A stretch of DNA of 64,000 bases from Sacculina carcini (lineage: Eukaryota; Arthropoda; Thecostraca; Sacculinidae), in assembly GCA_916048095.2 (NCBI GenBank), contig OU696588.1, positions 6,248,501 through 6,312,500 on the forward strand, given 5' to 3'. A program made the position numbers and the translations under genes. The notes beneath the pieces are model-generated. The model was not told where the DNA came from. It made no database searches and worked only from the letters and a program-made list of their open reading frames with translations. Of this stretch, positions 10,499-21,770 are shown piece after piece; position 1 is the first letter of the stretch; every line of letters begins with the position of its first letter.

Positions 10499-13400
10499 CT
10501 GGACTGAACAGATCAGTCTTGTTCAGTACTTCACCGGAGAAGGTTGTATCTGTGGCCCGGTTCCTCAGTTAGGTTAGGTGTGTATTTAAAAGTGCTCGCG
10601 CGATTTTGTGAGCGTGTCCGGTCGCGTGTTTACACGTTTACCGTGACACCTGTCATCATCAATCATCGCGGTGGCCGTTACGCAGGACGACTGTGCGTGT
10701 AAATACCCCAGTGTGCCAGTGTGTTTATTGTGCCAGTGTTTCCCCTTTTAGTCATACCCACCCTTCTAGTAATCGACCACCCACATTGTGCCAGTGAAAA
10801 TCGTGTATATTGAATAATGTGTGTATATAGTTTCGTGTAATTGTAGCCTGTAATGACGCAAGAGCTACATCATTTGTCGTGCGCTGTTTGTGACTCTACA
10901 AACGGAGTGCGACAGACGCACAATGATGTGGCTCTCTGCAGAGCATGCGACATATTCTGGCGGCGACACCAGGACAGCGGCGTGCGGGAGAGACAGTGCG
11001 ACCGTGGAGGCAGCTACCGTCTCACTCCGCACGACAGATCGTGCGCACCATGCCGTCTAGCCCGTTGCCAAGCTGTCGGTATTCAGGCCGAGCGGGCCCC
11101 CAGCGCAGACACGGGATCCGACCCCGCGAAGCCGTGTCATCACTGCGGCACTGCCAACAGCAGAAGGCGGGTGATTTCCTGCGCGCAATGTGAGCGGTTA
11201 TTCCACCTCACTTGCGTGGGAATCACCCGGGCACAAGCCGACGTCTTGCCGGTGTGGCTTTGCGGTGCGTGCATGCAGAGCCGCGGTGCGGATGGCGACG
11301 TGGACCCGCCAGCCGACGTTAACACCACTACTCCGACAGACCTGGCTGCGGCGCTTGCTGAGCTCAGACAGCAACGCCGAGTGCGTCAGCATGTCCCACG
11401 TGCGCTGCGTCATCGGTTGGCAGCCGACCTCGCACAGCACATCACGGCGGCTCTGGAACAGCGCTCCCTCTCGGCCTGGTGGAAGCTGCTGTCATACGCC
11501 TTGACGGGCCCGATCAGCTCCGACGCAGCAGTCAGGAAGAAGCGGGGCACACAAAACCGAGGGCGATCACAGCACGACGAAAACAAGGCCAGATCCCGCG
11601 GCGTCAGAGCCAAGTGCGCTGATGGAGACATTGGCGCAGCTCTCCGCCTGCTGACATCCAGCGACTGCTTGGCCGGGGACGACGAGGCAGTGACCGCCGA
11701 GCTCGAGCGCAAGCACCCGCCTGCATTGCCGGACGAGCAGCTGCAGATGCATGACGCCGAAACACTGCCGATTTTTGAGGAGCACGAGATCCGCTCCGTC
11801 GTGCACTCGATGCCCAAAGGTTCATCGGGAGGACTGGACGGAATACGGCCGCTACATCTCCGCCAGCTCATCGCGCCACAGACGGCTGAAGCGGGTGCCC
11901 AGCTGCTGAAGGCACTGACGCAGCTGTGCAACTGTTGTGTACAGGGTCGCATTCCGGACTTCGTGCTCGGCGCATTCTACAGCGCGCGACTAATCGCATT
12001 GCGCAAGAAGTCCGGCGGGCTGCGCCCAGTAGCCATCGGCAGTGTTTTACGGCGCCTCGCCAGCAAACTGATCGCTGGCAAAATGACGAGCGCAGTCGCA
12101 CAGCAGTTGCGCCCCGTTCAGCTCGGAGTGGGGTGCAAGCTGGGCTGCGAAGCGGCCGTGCACGCCACGCGCGCTTTCGTCAATGAGGCTAACGGTCGGC
12201 ATGGTCACATTCTGCTGAAGCTGGATGTGACCAACGCCTTCAACACCCTCAGTCGGCGCGCGCTCCTCGACGAAGTCGCCCGTCGTTTCCCCGCAGCATT
12301 GCCGCTCGTCCAGTAGGCGTACGGCCAGCCAACCCCACTATACCACGGCACCACTCGAATCTGGTCCTGTCGCGGTGTACAGCAGGGAGACCCGCTCGGG
12401 CCCATCTTGTTCGCCCTCGCCGTCGACCCAGTGGCCCAGTCTCTCCAGTCGCCATTAAACCTGTGGTACCTGGACGACGCCACACTGGCAGGCCCCAGGG
12501 AAGTGGTGCTTGCAGACGTCAGCCGCCTGATCCCGGCCCTCGGCAGCATCGGCCTCGAGCTAAACGCCGGCAAATGTGAAGTTGTCAGTCTTGGTCCAGC
12601 CACTGACACACGACCAGCAGATACCGAAGACTCTAACGCGGCCGCCACATCACTGCTTGCCTCGGCCACATTCACGCCGCTCTCCGACCTCCATCTGCTC
12701 GGCGCACCAGTGCAGACTGGCGGCATTTCAGATGCGCTCAACAAAATCGAGCACCAAACGTCCCTGCTGATCCAGCGCTCAGTCAACATCGGCTCGCACC
12801 CGGCGCTTTTTTTCTCAGTAGGTACGCATCGGTTCCGCGGGCAATATATCTCCTGAGAGCAGCGCCGGTTTACCAGGCCCGCGAACAAATGGGTGACATC
12901 GACGAGCAGCTGAGATCGGCCATCAGCGATTGCTGCAATGTCGCCATGTCAGACGCACAGTGGCTGCAGGCTTCTCTTCCGGTCCGCCACGGAGGTATCG
13001 GAGCCAGACGGCTGAGCGACGTGGCACTACCTGCCCACATCACCTCGCTGGAAGCTACCAGAGACCTGGTCTGTCTCATTAACCACCGCACAAGCGGTGA
13101 CAGACCCTGCTCTCTGGTGGCAGCCATCGAGGAGTTCGTGGACACCATGTGCCCGGACTTCAGCACGAGCGAGCCACTGTACCAGCGCCACCTAGACTAC
13201 CGATCTTCCTCCGTCCGCCAACAACATCTCCTCGGAAGCGCGAACCAGCTGTGCCGAGCCCGTCTCCTGGCCGCGGCCGCTCCTCACAGTGGCGCTTGGC
13301 TGTCAGCGCTGCCTGTCGCCAGTCTCGGCTTGCTGCTGCCAGACGAAGCCGTCCGAGTCGGCGTGGCGTTGCGACTTGGTGCCGCAGTGCAAGAGACGCA

Positions 13401-13990
13401 CAGGTGTCGCTGCGGTGCCACAACTGACAGGTTGGGCCACCATGGCCTCTCCTGCAGTCGCAATGCCGGCCGCCTGCCACGCCACACGGCGCTGAACAAC
13501 ATCATTCGCCGCAGTTTGGCGTCGGCAGGAATCGCCGCAGTGCTGGAGCCACGAGTCCTGGACCGCGGCGACGGCCGCCGACCGGACGAAATCAACGTGC
13601 TCCCGGTGCGGCACGGCAAGTCGCTGCTCTGGGATGTGACCTGCGTCAACACGTTCTGTGACACACATCTGCTGGACGGCGCGGTCACTCCAGGGGCAGC
13701 AGCGCAGGCGGCGGAAGTCCTAAAGCGGCGGCGCTACTCAGAACTGTGCCAGCGGTACGATTTCGTGCCGCTGGCCATCGAGACCGCCGGCGTGATGGGG
13801 GCATCCCTGGACGACTTCGTGAAGCTCCTGGGCGGCAGAATCAGCGAGCGTTCAGGGGAGCCGCGAGAGACGGCCTGGCTTCGGCAGCGAATAAGCCTGG
13901 CCGTCATTCGTGGCAACGCCGCCTCCATTGTTTTATAGTAGTATTGTGAATATGTGTACGCGTTTGTAAATATATTTCTTTGTGTCTCAA
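10499..13990 (+). mobile_element. LINE-R copy 1: RLE-type non-LTR retrotransposon in (CA)n
   Basis: The element has a ~350-bp 5' UTR, one long ORF (10853-13938), a ~50-bp 3' UTR ending TGTGTCTCAAAAAA, and (CA)n on both sides. A second copy lies at 60505-63698 on the minus strand. Its coding part is clearly richer in GC than the neighbouring elements, suggesting a different origin or codon bias. Confidence 0.9.
10853..13938 (+). pseudogene. LINE-R ORF copy 1: NR-like zinc finger + PHD + RT + RLE, two lesions
   Basis: About 1028 codons. Residues 10-77 read as a nuclear-receptor-type C4 zinc-finger pair: C-x2-C-x15-C-x2-C with CRACDIFWRR, then C-x5-(Y)-x8-C-x2-C-x4-C ending CRLARCQAVGI. The second-module Cys at residue 55 is Tyr here but Cys in copy 2. 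Residues ~95-140 form a C4HC3 PHD finger. The RT contains GGLDGIRPLHL, KLDVTNAFN, GVQQGDPLGP and the catalytic YLDD near residue 539. The C-terminus has a CCHC knuckle (C-x-C-x8-H-x4-C, from 13405) and a PD-(D/E)xK-like block, RPDE...LLWDVTC, at ~13576-13645, which is the restriction-like endonuclease. Breaks: TAG at 12314-12316 (CAG in copy 2) and a 1-base deletion near 12806. Confidence 0.88.
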
Positions 13991-14082
13991 AAAACACACA
14001 CACACACGCACACACACACACACACTCACACACACACACACAAACATACACATGCACAGATACAAAGACACATACATACACC
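13991..14082. repeat. (CA)n-rich microsatellite, 3' flank of LINE-R copy 1
   Basis: Imperfect CA repeats (with CG, CT and ATA variants) directly follow the short A-run that ends the element. Confidence 0.9.
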
Positions 14083-15114
14083 ACTGATGAATACAGAATA
14101 ATCTACCTACACCACAGCACCGGTAACCCAACCACACAGGACCGACCCACGTTTCGTCCACAGGTCAAAAATGCCACACAATTCTGCCGCTCTCACACTA
14201 TTTCTACGCGCGCCACAGTGGCCGATTTCAAGTGGCGTGGCTGATGCGTGCGTGATGAGTCACGGTCGTTTTGTTCCACACTCAGTGGTTTTCAAACTTG
14301 GTGTATGTGGTCGAATTGTCAACACTCGTGATACAACTCAAGCGATTCTCTATTTGACAGTGTTGAGCGTCGGCGTGGTCGATGCATATTGTGATTGAGT
14401 TAACTAAATTTGCAATTCGCTACAGAGCTAATATATATTTTATATATACTAAGTCCAATTCAATATAGGCTGCACTATACGGATTTAGGGTAATTCAGGG
14501 ATATGATCATTATTGAGTATATACGTATTATGTCAGCTCGTGTTGTATATGAATGTATATGTATGTATATGCTTATATGTATATGCTTCCAAATATCTTC
14601 TACGTCCGATATAGTATATTGGAAATAGAGACATGCACAAAATAACTCAAGAGCACCAAAACACTGCTTTAGCAGTCACTTCGCTGTCTTTCATTGTCGC
14701 AGCAGGTATTACGTTCTTCGACTATTTCCTTGTGATGCACAACAGCCAGGATTAAGAATACTTTCCTTGGGAATATACGGATTTTACAGTCATGGGACCT
14801 CCAACATACCGGGTATCCGAATTCAAGTCATTGTAAGGGAAAACGGCCTCTTATTCTTCTATTTGTCCTCTTATCTATAACTCGCCGTATATTCTTCATC
14901 TGTTCAATTCATTCTTCATGAATTACGTTATAATCGAACCACATCCACAAAATTTCAATACTATACGTGCTTAAATACTAGATCACGCAGTGGCGCGTTA
15001 GGAATTTCCCCGCCGCGTCAGAACGTTCACCGAGTCCTTCATGTTCCCAAACGAGCTTGTGGCGTGTCATGCATATTTTATTTATTGTATAAATGTGTGT
15101 ATATTTAAATGTGT
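14083..15114. other. AT-rich DNA without recognised features
   Basis: No gene, TIR, LTR or RNA could be supported here. Short TATA/ATG-rich tracts occur at 14430-14600. Confidence 0.55.
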
Positions 15115-15268
15115 ATGCGTGCGCGTATGCGTGCGCGTATGCGTTTATATGTATGTGCCGCACGTGTTTGTATGTTTGTGTGGTATGCCTTCCACAATGT
15201 TCGGTGTAGGTTAGGTGACGTGTGTCTGCGTACAACCAGCAAACACGCTTGTTGCATGTGTATACGTG
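15115..15268. repeat. Flanking repeat unit A (second copy at 22713-22817)
   Basis: ATGTATGTGCCGCA, TGTTTGTGTGG and TAGGTTAGGTGACGTGTGT occur in the same order and spacing here and at 22713-22817, on the two sides of the hAT element. It is probably a tandem duplication that existed before the hAT inserted. Confidence 0.7.
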
Positions 15269-15325
15269 CAGGGCCGGATTAAGACTTCGCGGGGCCCTAG
15301 GCAGTTCAGATCCACGGGGCCCCAT

Positions 15326-15643
15326 GATCTTCATCATGGCCCAGAAGAGAAATTAATTTAATGAAGTGTTCTACTGGCTTATGAATGGGATCGACGAAGC
15401 GAACAATGAATGTCAATTGATCTGTGTATGCAATATCTGGTGTCGAATCCACATTTATTGCAAAATACTTTACATATTTCACGGTTTAAATGATGCTATT
15501 GAGGACCCTTGCTGTCATGAACCCTACAAATTCATTACAAGTAGTAGAAGACATGTAGGAAACAGTGCCTCTTCCAGCAATTCCAAAGCGTGACACATGG
15601 TTTGCCAAAAATGTACCGAATTGTGTTAAAGGTTCAATGATCC
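15326..15643 (-). pseudogene. hAT transposase, middle part (DUF4371-like), ends at the TIR
   Basis: Minus-strand reading gives IIEPLTQFGTFLANHVSRFG, SYMSSTTCNEFV, then NVDSTPDI and DQLTFIVRFVD, which are hallmarks of the DUF4371 region in ZMYM1-like hAT transposases. It joins in frame with 20593-21256 once Gypsy-F and one ATCC repeat are removed. The frame runs into the terminal inverted repeat, so the rest of the RNase H fold and the dimerisation region are missing. Confidence 0.75.
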
Positions 15644-16085
15644 TGTTGGCTGTCTCCAACCACACGGCTGATAAAAAGACTACGGATATATTCAAACAGA
15701 CACACTAATTAAATACTGTCACTAAAATGCAACACAACGCCGCAGGACGAGCCGCCTAGTGCCATGCACACACACCGACTGACTGACTGACTGGCCTCAC
15801 ACGCGTACACACAGAATGCACTTGACTTATAGGTCACTGACCTCACAGTGTGACCAGTGACCTCACAAGCTGAACACACAAACGTAACAGCAACATACCC
15901 ATTACTACAACGCTAGGATACACCCAAACAAGCATACACAGTATAAACGCCAATGCTATAACCAACACACGCGCGTGCATACACCTTGTACAAATGCGAG
16001 CCTAAAGTCAAACACACATACACACACTCACACAACAAGAGGTCAAAATACGCAGAGGCGGTCAAAGTACCACACACACGCCACA
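15644..16085 (-). repeat. Gypsy-F 3' LTR
   Basis: 442 bp with TGT...ACA ends. A minus-strand purine tract (GGAGGGGGTTCC) abuts its inner side at about 16086-16098. Confidence 0.92.
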
Positions 16086-16102
16086 GGAACCCCCTCCTAA
16101 AA

Positions 16103-19100
16103 TCACGGCGAGAAGCGAACCGTAGGTTTGACGGCTCGACCTGATCGAGTATAGAAAACTTGTGTTTGTGGCGTGGACTTTGGCAATTTAGTCTTGCTGA
16201 CCGCTTGTAATGACCAGTCGTTCTCGGGACCACGAGATATTGTTGTGTTCTCGATGAATGCAGGGCGAAGACGGTCGACACCGATGATTTCATGGCCTTT
16301 ACGCTGAATGGTGAAGGTTTTTGGTGTGCGCTTCACGACCTCGTATGGGCCTTCATACACTGGCTGCAGCGGACGGCGATGGCCGTCGTGACGAACAAGC
16401 ACGAAGTCTGCCGTCGACAGCTCCGGTAGGCTGAATACGGCAGTATCAGCGGTGCGTGTCTGCTGGGGTTGAATCGCATCAAAATGAGCAGATAATTGTT
16501 CGGCAAATTTGTGATGAGTGAGTGTAGATTGTTTTGGTTTGCATAACAACTCGCCCGGCAGCCTCAACTTAGTACCGTATACAAGCTCAGCCGAGGAACA
16601 ATGGAGGGGTTCCTTTATGCATGAGCGTATTCCCAGCAGAACAATTGGTAGTCTGTCTACCCAGTTTATGCTGCCACGTAAAGCGCCTTTGAGTTGGCGG
16701 TGCAGGCGCTCCACTAATCCATTGGCGGCAGGGTTGTATGCTGTTGTCATGCGCACCTCTGTACCGAGAGAGTTGTTCAATTTTGGCCACAAATACGATG
16801 TAAACTGGCTGCCCCTATCTGAAACAATGCTGCCAGGCACGCCAAATCGAGATATCCACGAGGAGATGAATGAACGTACGACGGTGTCAGCTGAAATGTC
16901 GGGCAGTGGACATGCCTCCGGCCAGCGAGTCAATCTATCCACCATTGTCAGTATGTATTGATATCCACTGGAGTACGGTAAAGGGCCGACAATGTCTATA
17001 TGCACGTGCTAAAAACGACGATCTGGTAGCTCGAATTGTCTAGGCTGAGAACGATTGTGCCGTGTGAATTTTGTTGTCTGACAATGGTAGCACTGCTTTG
17101 TCCATGTGTGAACGTCACGTCTCATATCAGGCCAGACGTAGCGCTGTGACACAAGTTTAAGTGTGGCAGCTCGGCCTGGATGAGACAGTGTGTGTAACAC
17201 TCTGAAAACACCGTGACGCATGTTTTCAGGTACAAGAGGTCTCGGAGAGCCTGTAGAAGTGTCGCATAGAAGTGTTTTTTCAGCGGCAGCTTGGAACGTT
17301 TGCCATTGTAGTTTTAAGCTACATTTTTTGTCGTGTTGCAGGTTCTGAAGTTGCGTGTCCTGGTGTTGAGCTTCTGCTATTGCTTGCAGATTAATGGTGT
17401 CAGCATGCTGTACACCGCAAACGCTTGAGAGTGCATCGGACACTACATTTTCTGTTCCACTCACGTGCTGGACATCAGAAGTGAACTGTAAAATGTAATC
17501 TAAGTGTCGCTGTTCACGTGGTGAATGTTGTGACACAGATGAACGGATGGCATAGACCAAGGGTTTGTGGTCTGTGAACAATGTGAACTCCCGCCTCTCG
17601 AGATATTGCCGGAAATGACGCGTTGCCAAATACGCAGCAAGGAGTTCTTTACCAAAAGCGTTGTACACAGTCTGAGGTTCAGTTAGTTGCTTGGACCAGA
17701 AAGCGAAAGGGCGCCATGCGCCTTCACTGCGCTGTTGTAGTGATGACGCCTGACGCTGTTGTAGTGGTGCCGACGCCTGTGTTGCTGGCATCAGTCACTA
17801 AGCTGAGCGGTGCTTCAGGATTTTGATGCTGTAGAACTGCTGTTCTACCGAGCGCCTCCTTTGATTGGCGGAATGCAGCGAATGCCTCGGTCGTCCAGAT
17901 GACCGGTACTTTGGATCGTCGCTCGTTATTTGTCAACAATTTGTGAAGAGGTGACAGCAGCGAAGCGGCATGAGGCAAAAAACGATGGTAAAAGTTGACC
18001 ATACCTAAAAATCGGCACAACTGATCGTGTGTGGCTGGTTGCGGATATCTCGTAACAGCTTCAACTGCGTCGCGTTGCGGTGTGATGCCATGCTTGCTGA
18101 CGGTGTGTCCCAGAAATGTGAGTTCAGACTTACCGAAAATACACTTTTTCGAATTGATTTTGATGCCATTGTCCTTCAAGCGTGAAAAAACAGTATGGAG
18201 ATGCTGATGATGCTGTTCTTCGTTGTCACTAGCGATCAAAATGTCGTCAATATAAACGAAGACAAAGCTGATTCCACGGAAGATGGCGTCCATTAGTCTT
18301 TGCATCGTTTGTGCGCTGTTTCGCAAACCAAACGGCATTCGGAGCATGTCAAATAATCCAAATGGTGTAGTTATTGCCGTTTTGGACACATCATCTGGGT
18401 GAACCGGGATCTGATAAAATGCTTTTACCAGGTCAATCTTGGAGTACACAGAGGTACCATACAGAGCACCGGAAAAGTCTTGTAAGTACGGTATCGGATA
18501 TCTATCAGGGATAGTAATCCTGTAAAGTGCTCTGTAATCGCCACAAGGGCGCCAACTACCAGCATCAGATTTGGGCACCATGTGGAGATCAGATGCGTAC
18601 TCACTTTGGCTCGGCCGAATGATACCCTGCTTGAGCATCTTCCCAAACTCGTCTTTGGCGATTTTCATTCTCGCAGCGTCTAGCTTTCTCGGACGACAAA
18701 AGACTGGTGTGTCTTTAGTATGGATACGATGAGAAACACCGTGCTTGAGATCATCACTGGTGATTGAAGGCGACAAAAGCCCAGGATATTGATGCAATAT
18801 CTTCTGATACCCGTGTTGGTGATCATCAAGACATGCAGATATCAGTGAAGGAGCATGAGAACCAGATCCTCGCGTTGTGACATGCGTCGTGTTGTCGATG
18901 ATTTGGCGACAACGTGGATTTACGCTGATGTCATGTCGCGAGAGAAAGTCGCATCCGATGATTGAAATGTCCAAGTCAGCGATAATGAACGACCAAGTGA
19001 ATTCACGGCGTAATCCAAGCGATACCGTGAGAGTTTCACTTCCATGCGTGTTAATGACGCTTTTATTCACGGCCTGAAGTTTCAACGTCGGTGCGGATTG

Positions 19101-19281
19101 CAAATGAGATGACTTTCGACAATGACGCGATGACAATATGCTATACCGTGCGCCGGTGTCGATAAGGAACGATACTTTTGACAGTGGATCCCAAATGAAG
19201 AAAGGCCGTGTAGCTCGTTCGCCTGCGATGTCTGAGAGAGCGGAAGTTGGCGAGCACTCCGCCCTCTGCTTTAGTTTAATT
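16103..19281 (-). pseudogene. pol: Gypsy-F pol, broken
   Basis: Transcribed from 19281 towards 16103. The protease has FLIDTGARYSIL. RT motifs include DLVKAFYQIPVHP and FVYIDD. RNase H follows, then an HHCC integrase (HTLSHPGR...C..C), the integrase core with VSDRGSQFTS and NPAANGLVERLHR, and a C-terminal VYEGPYEVV block. Two lesions are visible: a ~27-29-bp tandem duplication around 17735-17775 that shifts frame at the start of RNase H, and a TAG at 17009-17011 where Gypsy-1 has a Glu codon. Everything else is open, so decay is recent. Confidence 0.9.
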
Positions 19282-20098
19282 GCTTGCATGGTGCTTGACA
19301 TGCGCGAGCTTTGTTGCCAAATTTTCGATGATACCAGCATTCTGAAGCAGCGTCGTCGTCCTTGTCTGTAGGCGCTGGTGAAGATGCTCTTGATCGTGAA
19401 ATTGAACGACGACCTTGGCGGTTACGCCCTCCCTGCTGAGCAATTTCCCCGAGTTGACGTTGTACATCGCCGAGTTGCTTTCTGATGTCAGCAAGCTCAG
19501 TTGCCACGGATTGTGCTAGCTCGCAACCAGTGCTGGAGTTGCATCCACTAATGGCGTTAACAGTTGAGCTGGCTTGAGGCAGTGCAGATAAAACTCGGTC
19601 TGCGGTACCAGCCAGAGTCTCCAAGGACGTGTCCGGCGGAAGAAACTGCAGAAATGGTGCAGCACGGTCAGACATAGCCTTCAAAAATATCTGCCGCACG
19701 AGTGGAGAGTCCGAGTCTGGGATATATGGCGCTGTGAGATCTTGCAAATGGCGAAGGAATTGGCTCGGTCGCCGATCGCCCAATTCTTGCGACTCAAGCA
19801 GCGAGCGTAGTTTTTGCTCGTTAGTCGCTCCAAGCCGAGCTTGCAATGCACTACACAGTTATGTGTAGGCGTCTTCTGGCGGCTGGCGAATTAAGTCCAT
19901 GAATTCGCGTACATGATGCGGTGGAAGAAGTGATGCTGCCGTTTGAAAACGTAGAGTCTCCTGTTGAATGTTGGCTCTCGCAAAATAGAGATCAAGCTGT
20001 ATGATCCACACGCTAGGGTCGTCTTCCACAAACGTTGGCGGATGACCCATGACGGCTTGAGCAGCTGACGTGGCGTCTGATTTGTTCGCACCGGTCAT
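19271..20098 (-). pseudogene. gag: Gypsy-F gag, one nonsense codon
   Basis: Starts at ATG 20098. It has the same Gag architecture as Gypsy-1: VMGHPPTFVEDDPSVWIIQL, RFQTAASLLPPHHV and LGDRRPSQFL, a coiled-coil-like QLGDVQRQLGEI stretch, a Ser/Arg-rich tail and WYHRKFG...C..PC. A TAA at 19859-19861 replaces the Gln codon seen in its relatives. It ends Leu-Asn-stop at 19271, with pol in the -1 frame. Confidence 0.88.
19274..19280 (-). promoter_or_regulatory. Gypsy-F candidate frameshift site (ATTAAAC)
   Basis: On the minus strand A TTA AAC is immediately followed by the gag stop TAA. It matches the T TTA AAC site of Gypsy-1 except for the first base, so it is a weakened or mutated version. Confidence 0.5.
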
Positions 20099-20126
20099 GG
20101 TGCTGAAGACAACTGGCGAAATTGCG

Positions 20127-20144
20127 CAAGCGTCGGGGTCACCA
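20127..20144 (-). promoter_or_regulatory. Gypsy-F primer-binding site (tRNA-Trp type)
   Basis: Minus-strand TGGTGACCCCGACG starts two bases after the 5' LTR. Its first 14 bases match the complement of the tRNA-Trp 3' end. Confidence 0.8.
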
Positions 20145-20146
20145 AT

Positions 20147-20588
20147 TGTTGGCTGTCTCCAACCACACGGCTGATAAAAAGACTAAGGATATATTCAAAC
20201 AGACACACTAATTAAATACTGTCACTAAAATGCAACACAACGCCGCAGGACGAGCCGCCTAGTGCCAGGCACACACACCGACTGACTGACTGACTGGCCT
20301 CACACGCGTACACACAGAATGCACTTGACTTATAGGTCACTGACCTCACAGTGTGACCAGTGACCTCACAAGGTGAACGCACAAACGTAACAGCAACATA
20401 CCCATTACTACAACGCTAGGATACACCCAAACAAGCATACACAGTATAAACGCCAATGCTATAACCAACACACGCGCGTGCATACACCTTGTACAAATGC
20501 GAGCCTACAGTCAAACACACATACACACACTCACACAACAAGAGGTCAAAATACGCAGAGGCGGTCAAAGTACCGCACACACGCCACA
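20147..20588 (-). repeat. Gypsy-F 5' LTR
   Basis: 442 bp, closely matching 15644-16085. It is followed on the plus strand by the ATCC target duplication and then by hAT coding sequence. Confidence 0.92.
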
Positions 20589-20592
20589 ATCC

Positions 20593-21256
20593 CTAAGAAG
20601 TTGCCATTGTTTTACGAACCAAAAATAACATGTTCTCCACGAAAAGCAGCTCCTCTTACAGATATGAACTTTAGAGAATCCTTTTTTCTGTGCACGTTAA
20701 CTAGAACTTTAGAGAATCCTTTTTTCTGTGCAGTTATATCTCTTACAGATATGAACTTTATCCCAGCAACAACTCTTTCTAGAACTCTTCTCCAGTATGT
20801 CCGCTCTTTTTCAGTCTGATTTTCTAATTGTGTGTCCATTAATCTTTTTTCCTGTGCACAGACCACACTGGCCCAAATTGCACTCCTGTGAGAGGCACTG
20901 TTTTCATGGTGCTCAAATCGCTTCGAGTTTTTCCAGTCATTGCAACCCTGCGTAAAAGCATTTCCTTTCGGAGAAAGCAGCTTGCATGCTAAACAATAGA
21001 CCTTTCCTGAGGTTTCAGAATAAACCATACATGATATCTTAACTGTTTCGGAATTCGCCAGCTTCCTATAGAACATAGATGCTGTCAAGTAGAGACGACT
21101 TACATCATCATAAATCCTCGCTGACTTCACAAAGTCAATGTTAAGAGGCTGACTTAAATTTACTGCTACAAAGTCATCTCGTAGAGAATCGGGGATTATA
21201 CTTGCCCATGAGGCTGGATTTTCCAGGACAAATTCTGGCGATGAAATGTCTGTCAT
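20593..21256 (-). pseudogene. hAT transposase, N-terminal part with TTF-type zinc finger
   Basis: Reads on the minus strand. DFVKSARIYDDVSRLYLT, then CMVYSETSGKVYCLACKLL and GCNDWKNSKRFEHHENSASH, form the TTF-type zinc finger of ZMYM1-like hAT transposases (a DNA-binding module). After RRVLERVVAGIKFISVR there is an internal direct duplication of about 105 bp (20640-20760), so KFISVR appears twice, before GAAFRGEHVIFGS. The frame then meets a stop and the Gypsy-F insertion. Confidence 0.78.
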
Positions 21257-21581
21257 ATTGGTAGGAGAAGTTGGCTCTGAAATTATGCAAGAGCTTTCAG
21301 GAGCTCCTGACCCATTTGGGAACTCGACTATGCTTATGGCCTCAGGGACTCTTCGTCAGCATATCTGTGATCTTCCTGCAATTTGATGTGTCTTAAATTT
21401 TATTTACTTCTTGAAGTTTCTTTTTTCGTTTTTGAGATCCACTCGCATAAAACCTCCCAACATCACGATCACGAGATGATATATTGTACAACGACAACTT
21501 CAGCAATCATACCAGTTTCAACATTCCACTTTCAATTGTTTTTAATTTTCTATATAATTGTAGCCTACAGCTCATGGTAAT

Positions 21582-21770
21582 CAGGGGCAGCGTCAGATAA
21601 GTGGGTGGGCTTGGAAGGCTGAAGTTCCCCGCAAAAAACGACAGAGGCCGCTAAAGCCCCCCAATAACTTAATCCCGGATATATTTGGCCCGACCACTGT
21701 GCTTGCCATGCCCCCTAATCATTTTTCATAATCCCCCCCTCCATCCGGAAAATTCGTGGAGCTGCCACTG
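21582..21770. mobile_element. hAT-like MITE (189 bp)
   Basis: The ends are CAGGGGCAGC and GCTGCCACTG. The flanks ATGGTAAT (21574-21581) and ATGATAAT (21771-21778) form an 8-bp target duplication with one mismatch. It is too short to code, and lies in the upstream part of the larger hAT element. Confidence 0.75.

Larger units (their letters stand above)
15644..20588 (-). mobile_element. Gypsy-F: Mag-like Ty3/Gypsy retrotransposon, inactive
   Basis: A full-length minus-strand element with equal 442-bp LTRs (15644-16085 and 20147-20588) and a 4-bp target duplication ATCC (15640-15643 and 20589-20592), inserted in the hAT transposase. LTR differences are few, so it is relatively young, but gag and pol carry nonsense changes and a small duplication. 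Confidence 0.92.

Noticed and set aside
10853-11100. A host nuclear receptor gene
   Set aside because: The zinc-finger reading is continuous with a PHD finger, RT and endonuclease in two independent copies, there is no ligand-binding domain, and both copies end like LINE insertions.
14083-15114. A host exon or small gene
   Set aside because: No frame with splice-like borders, domain motif or codon bias could be supported.
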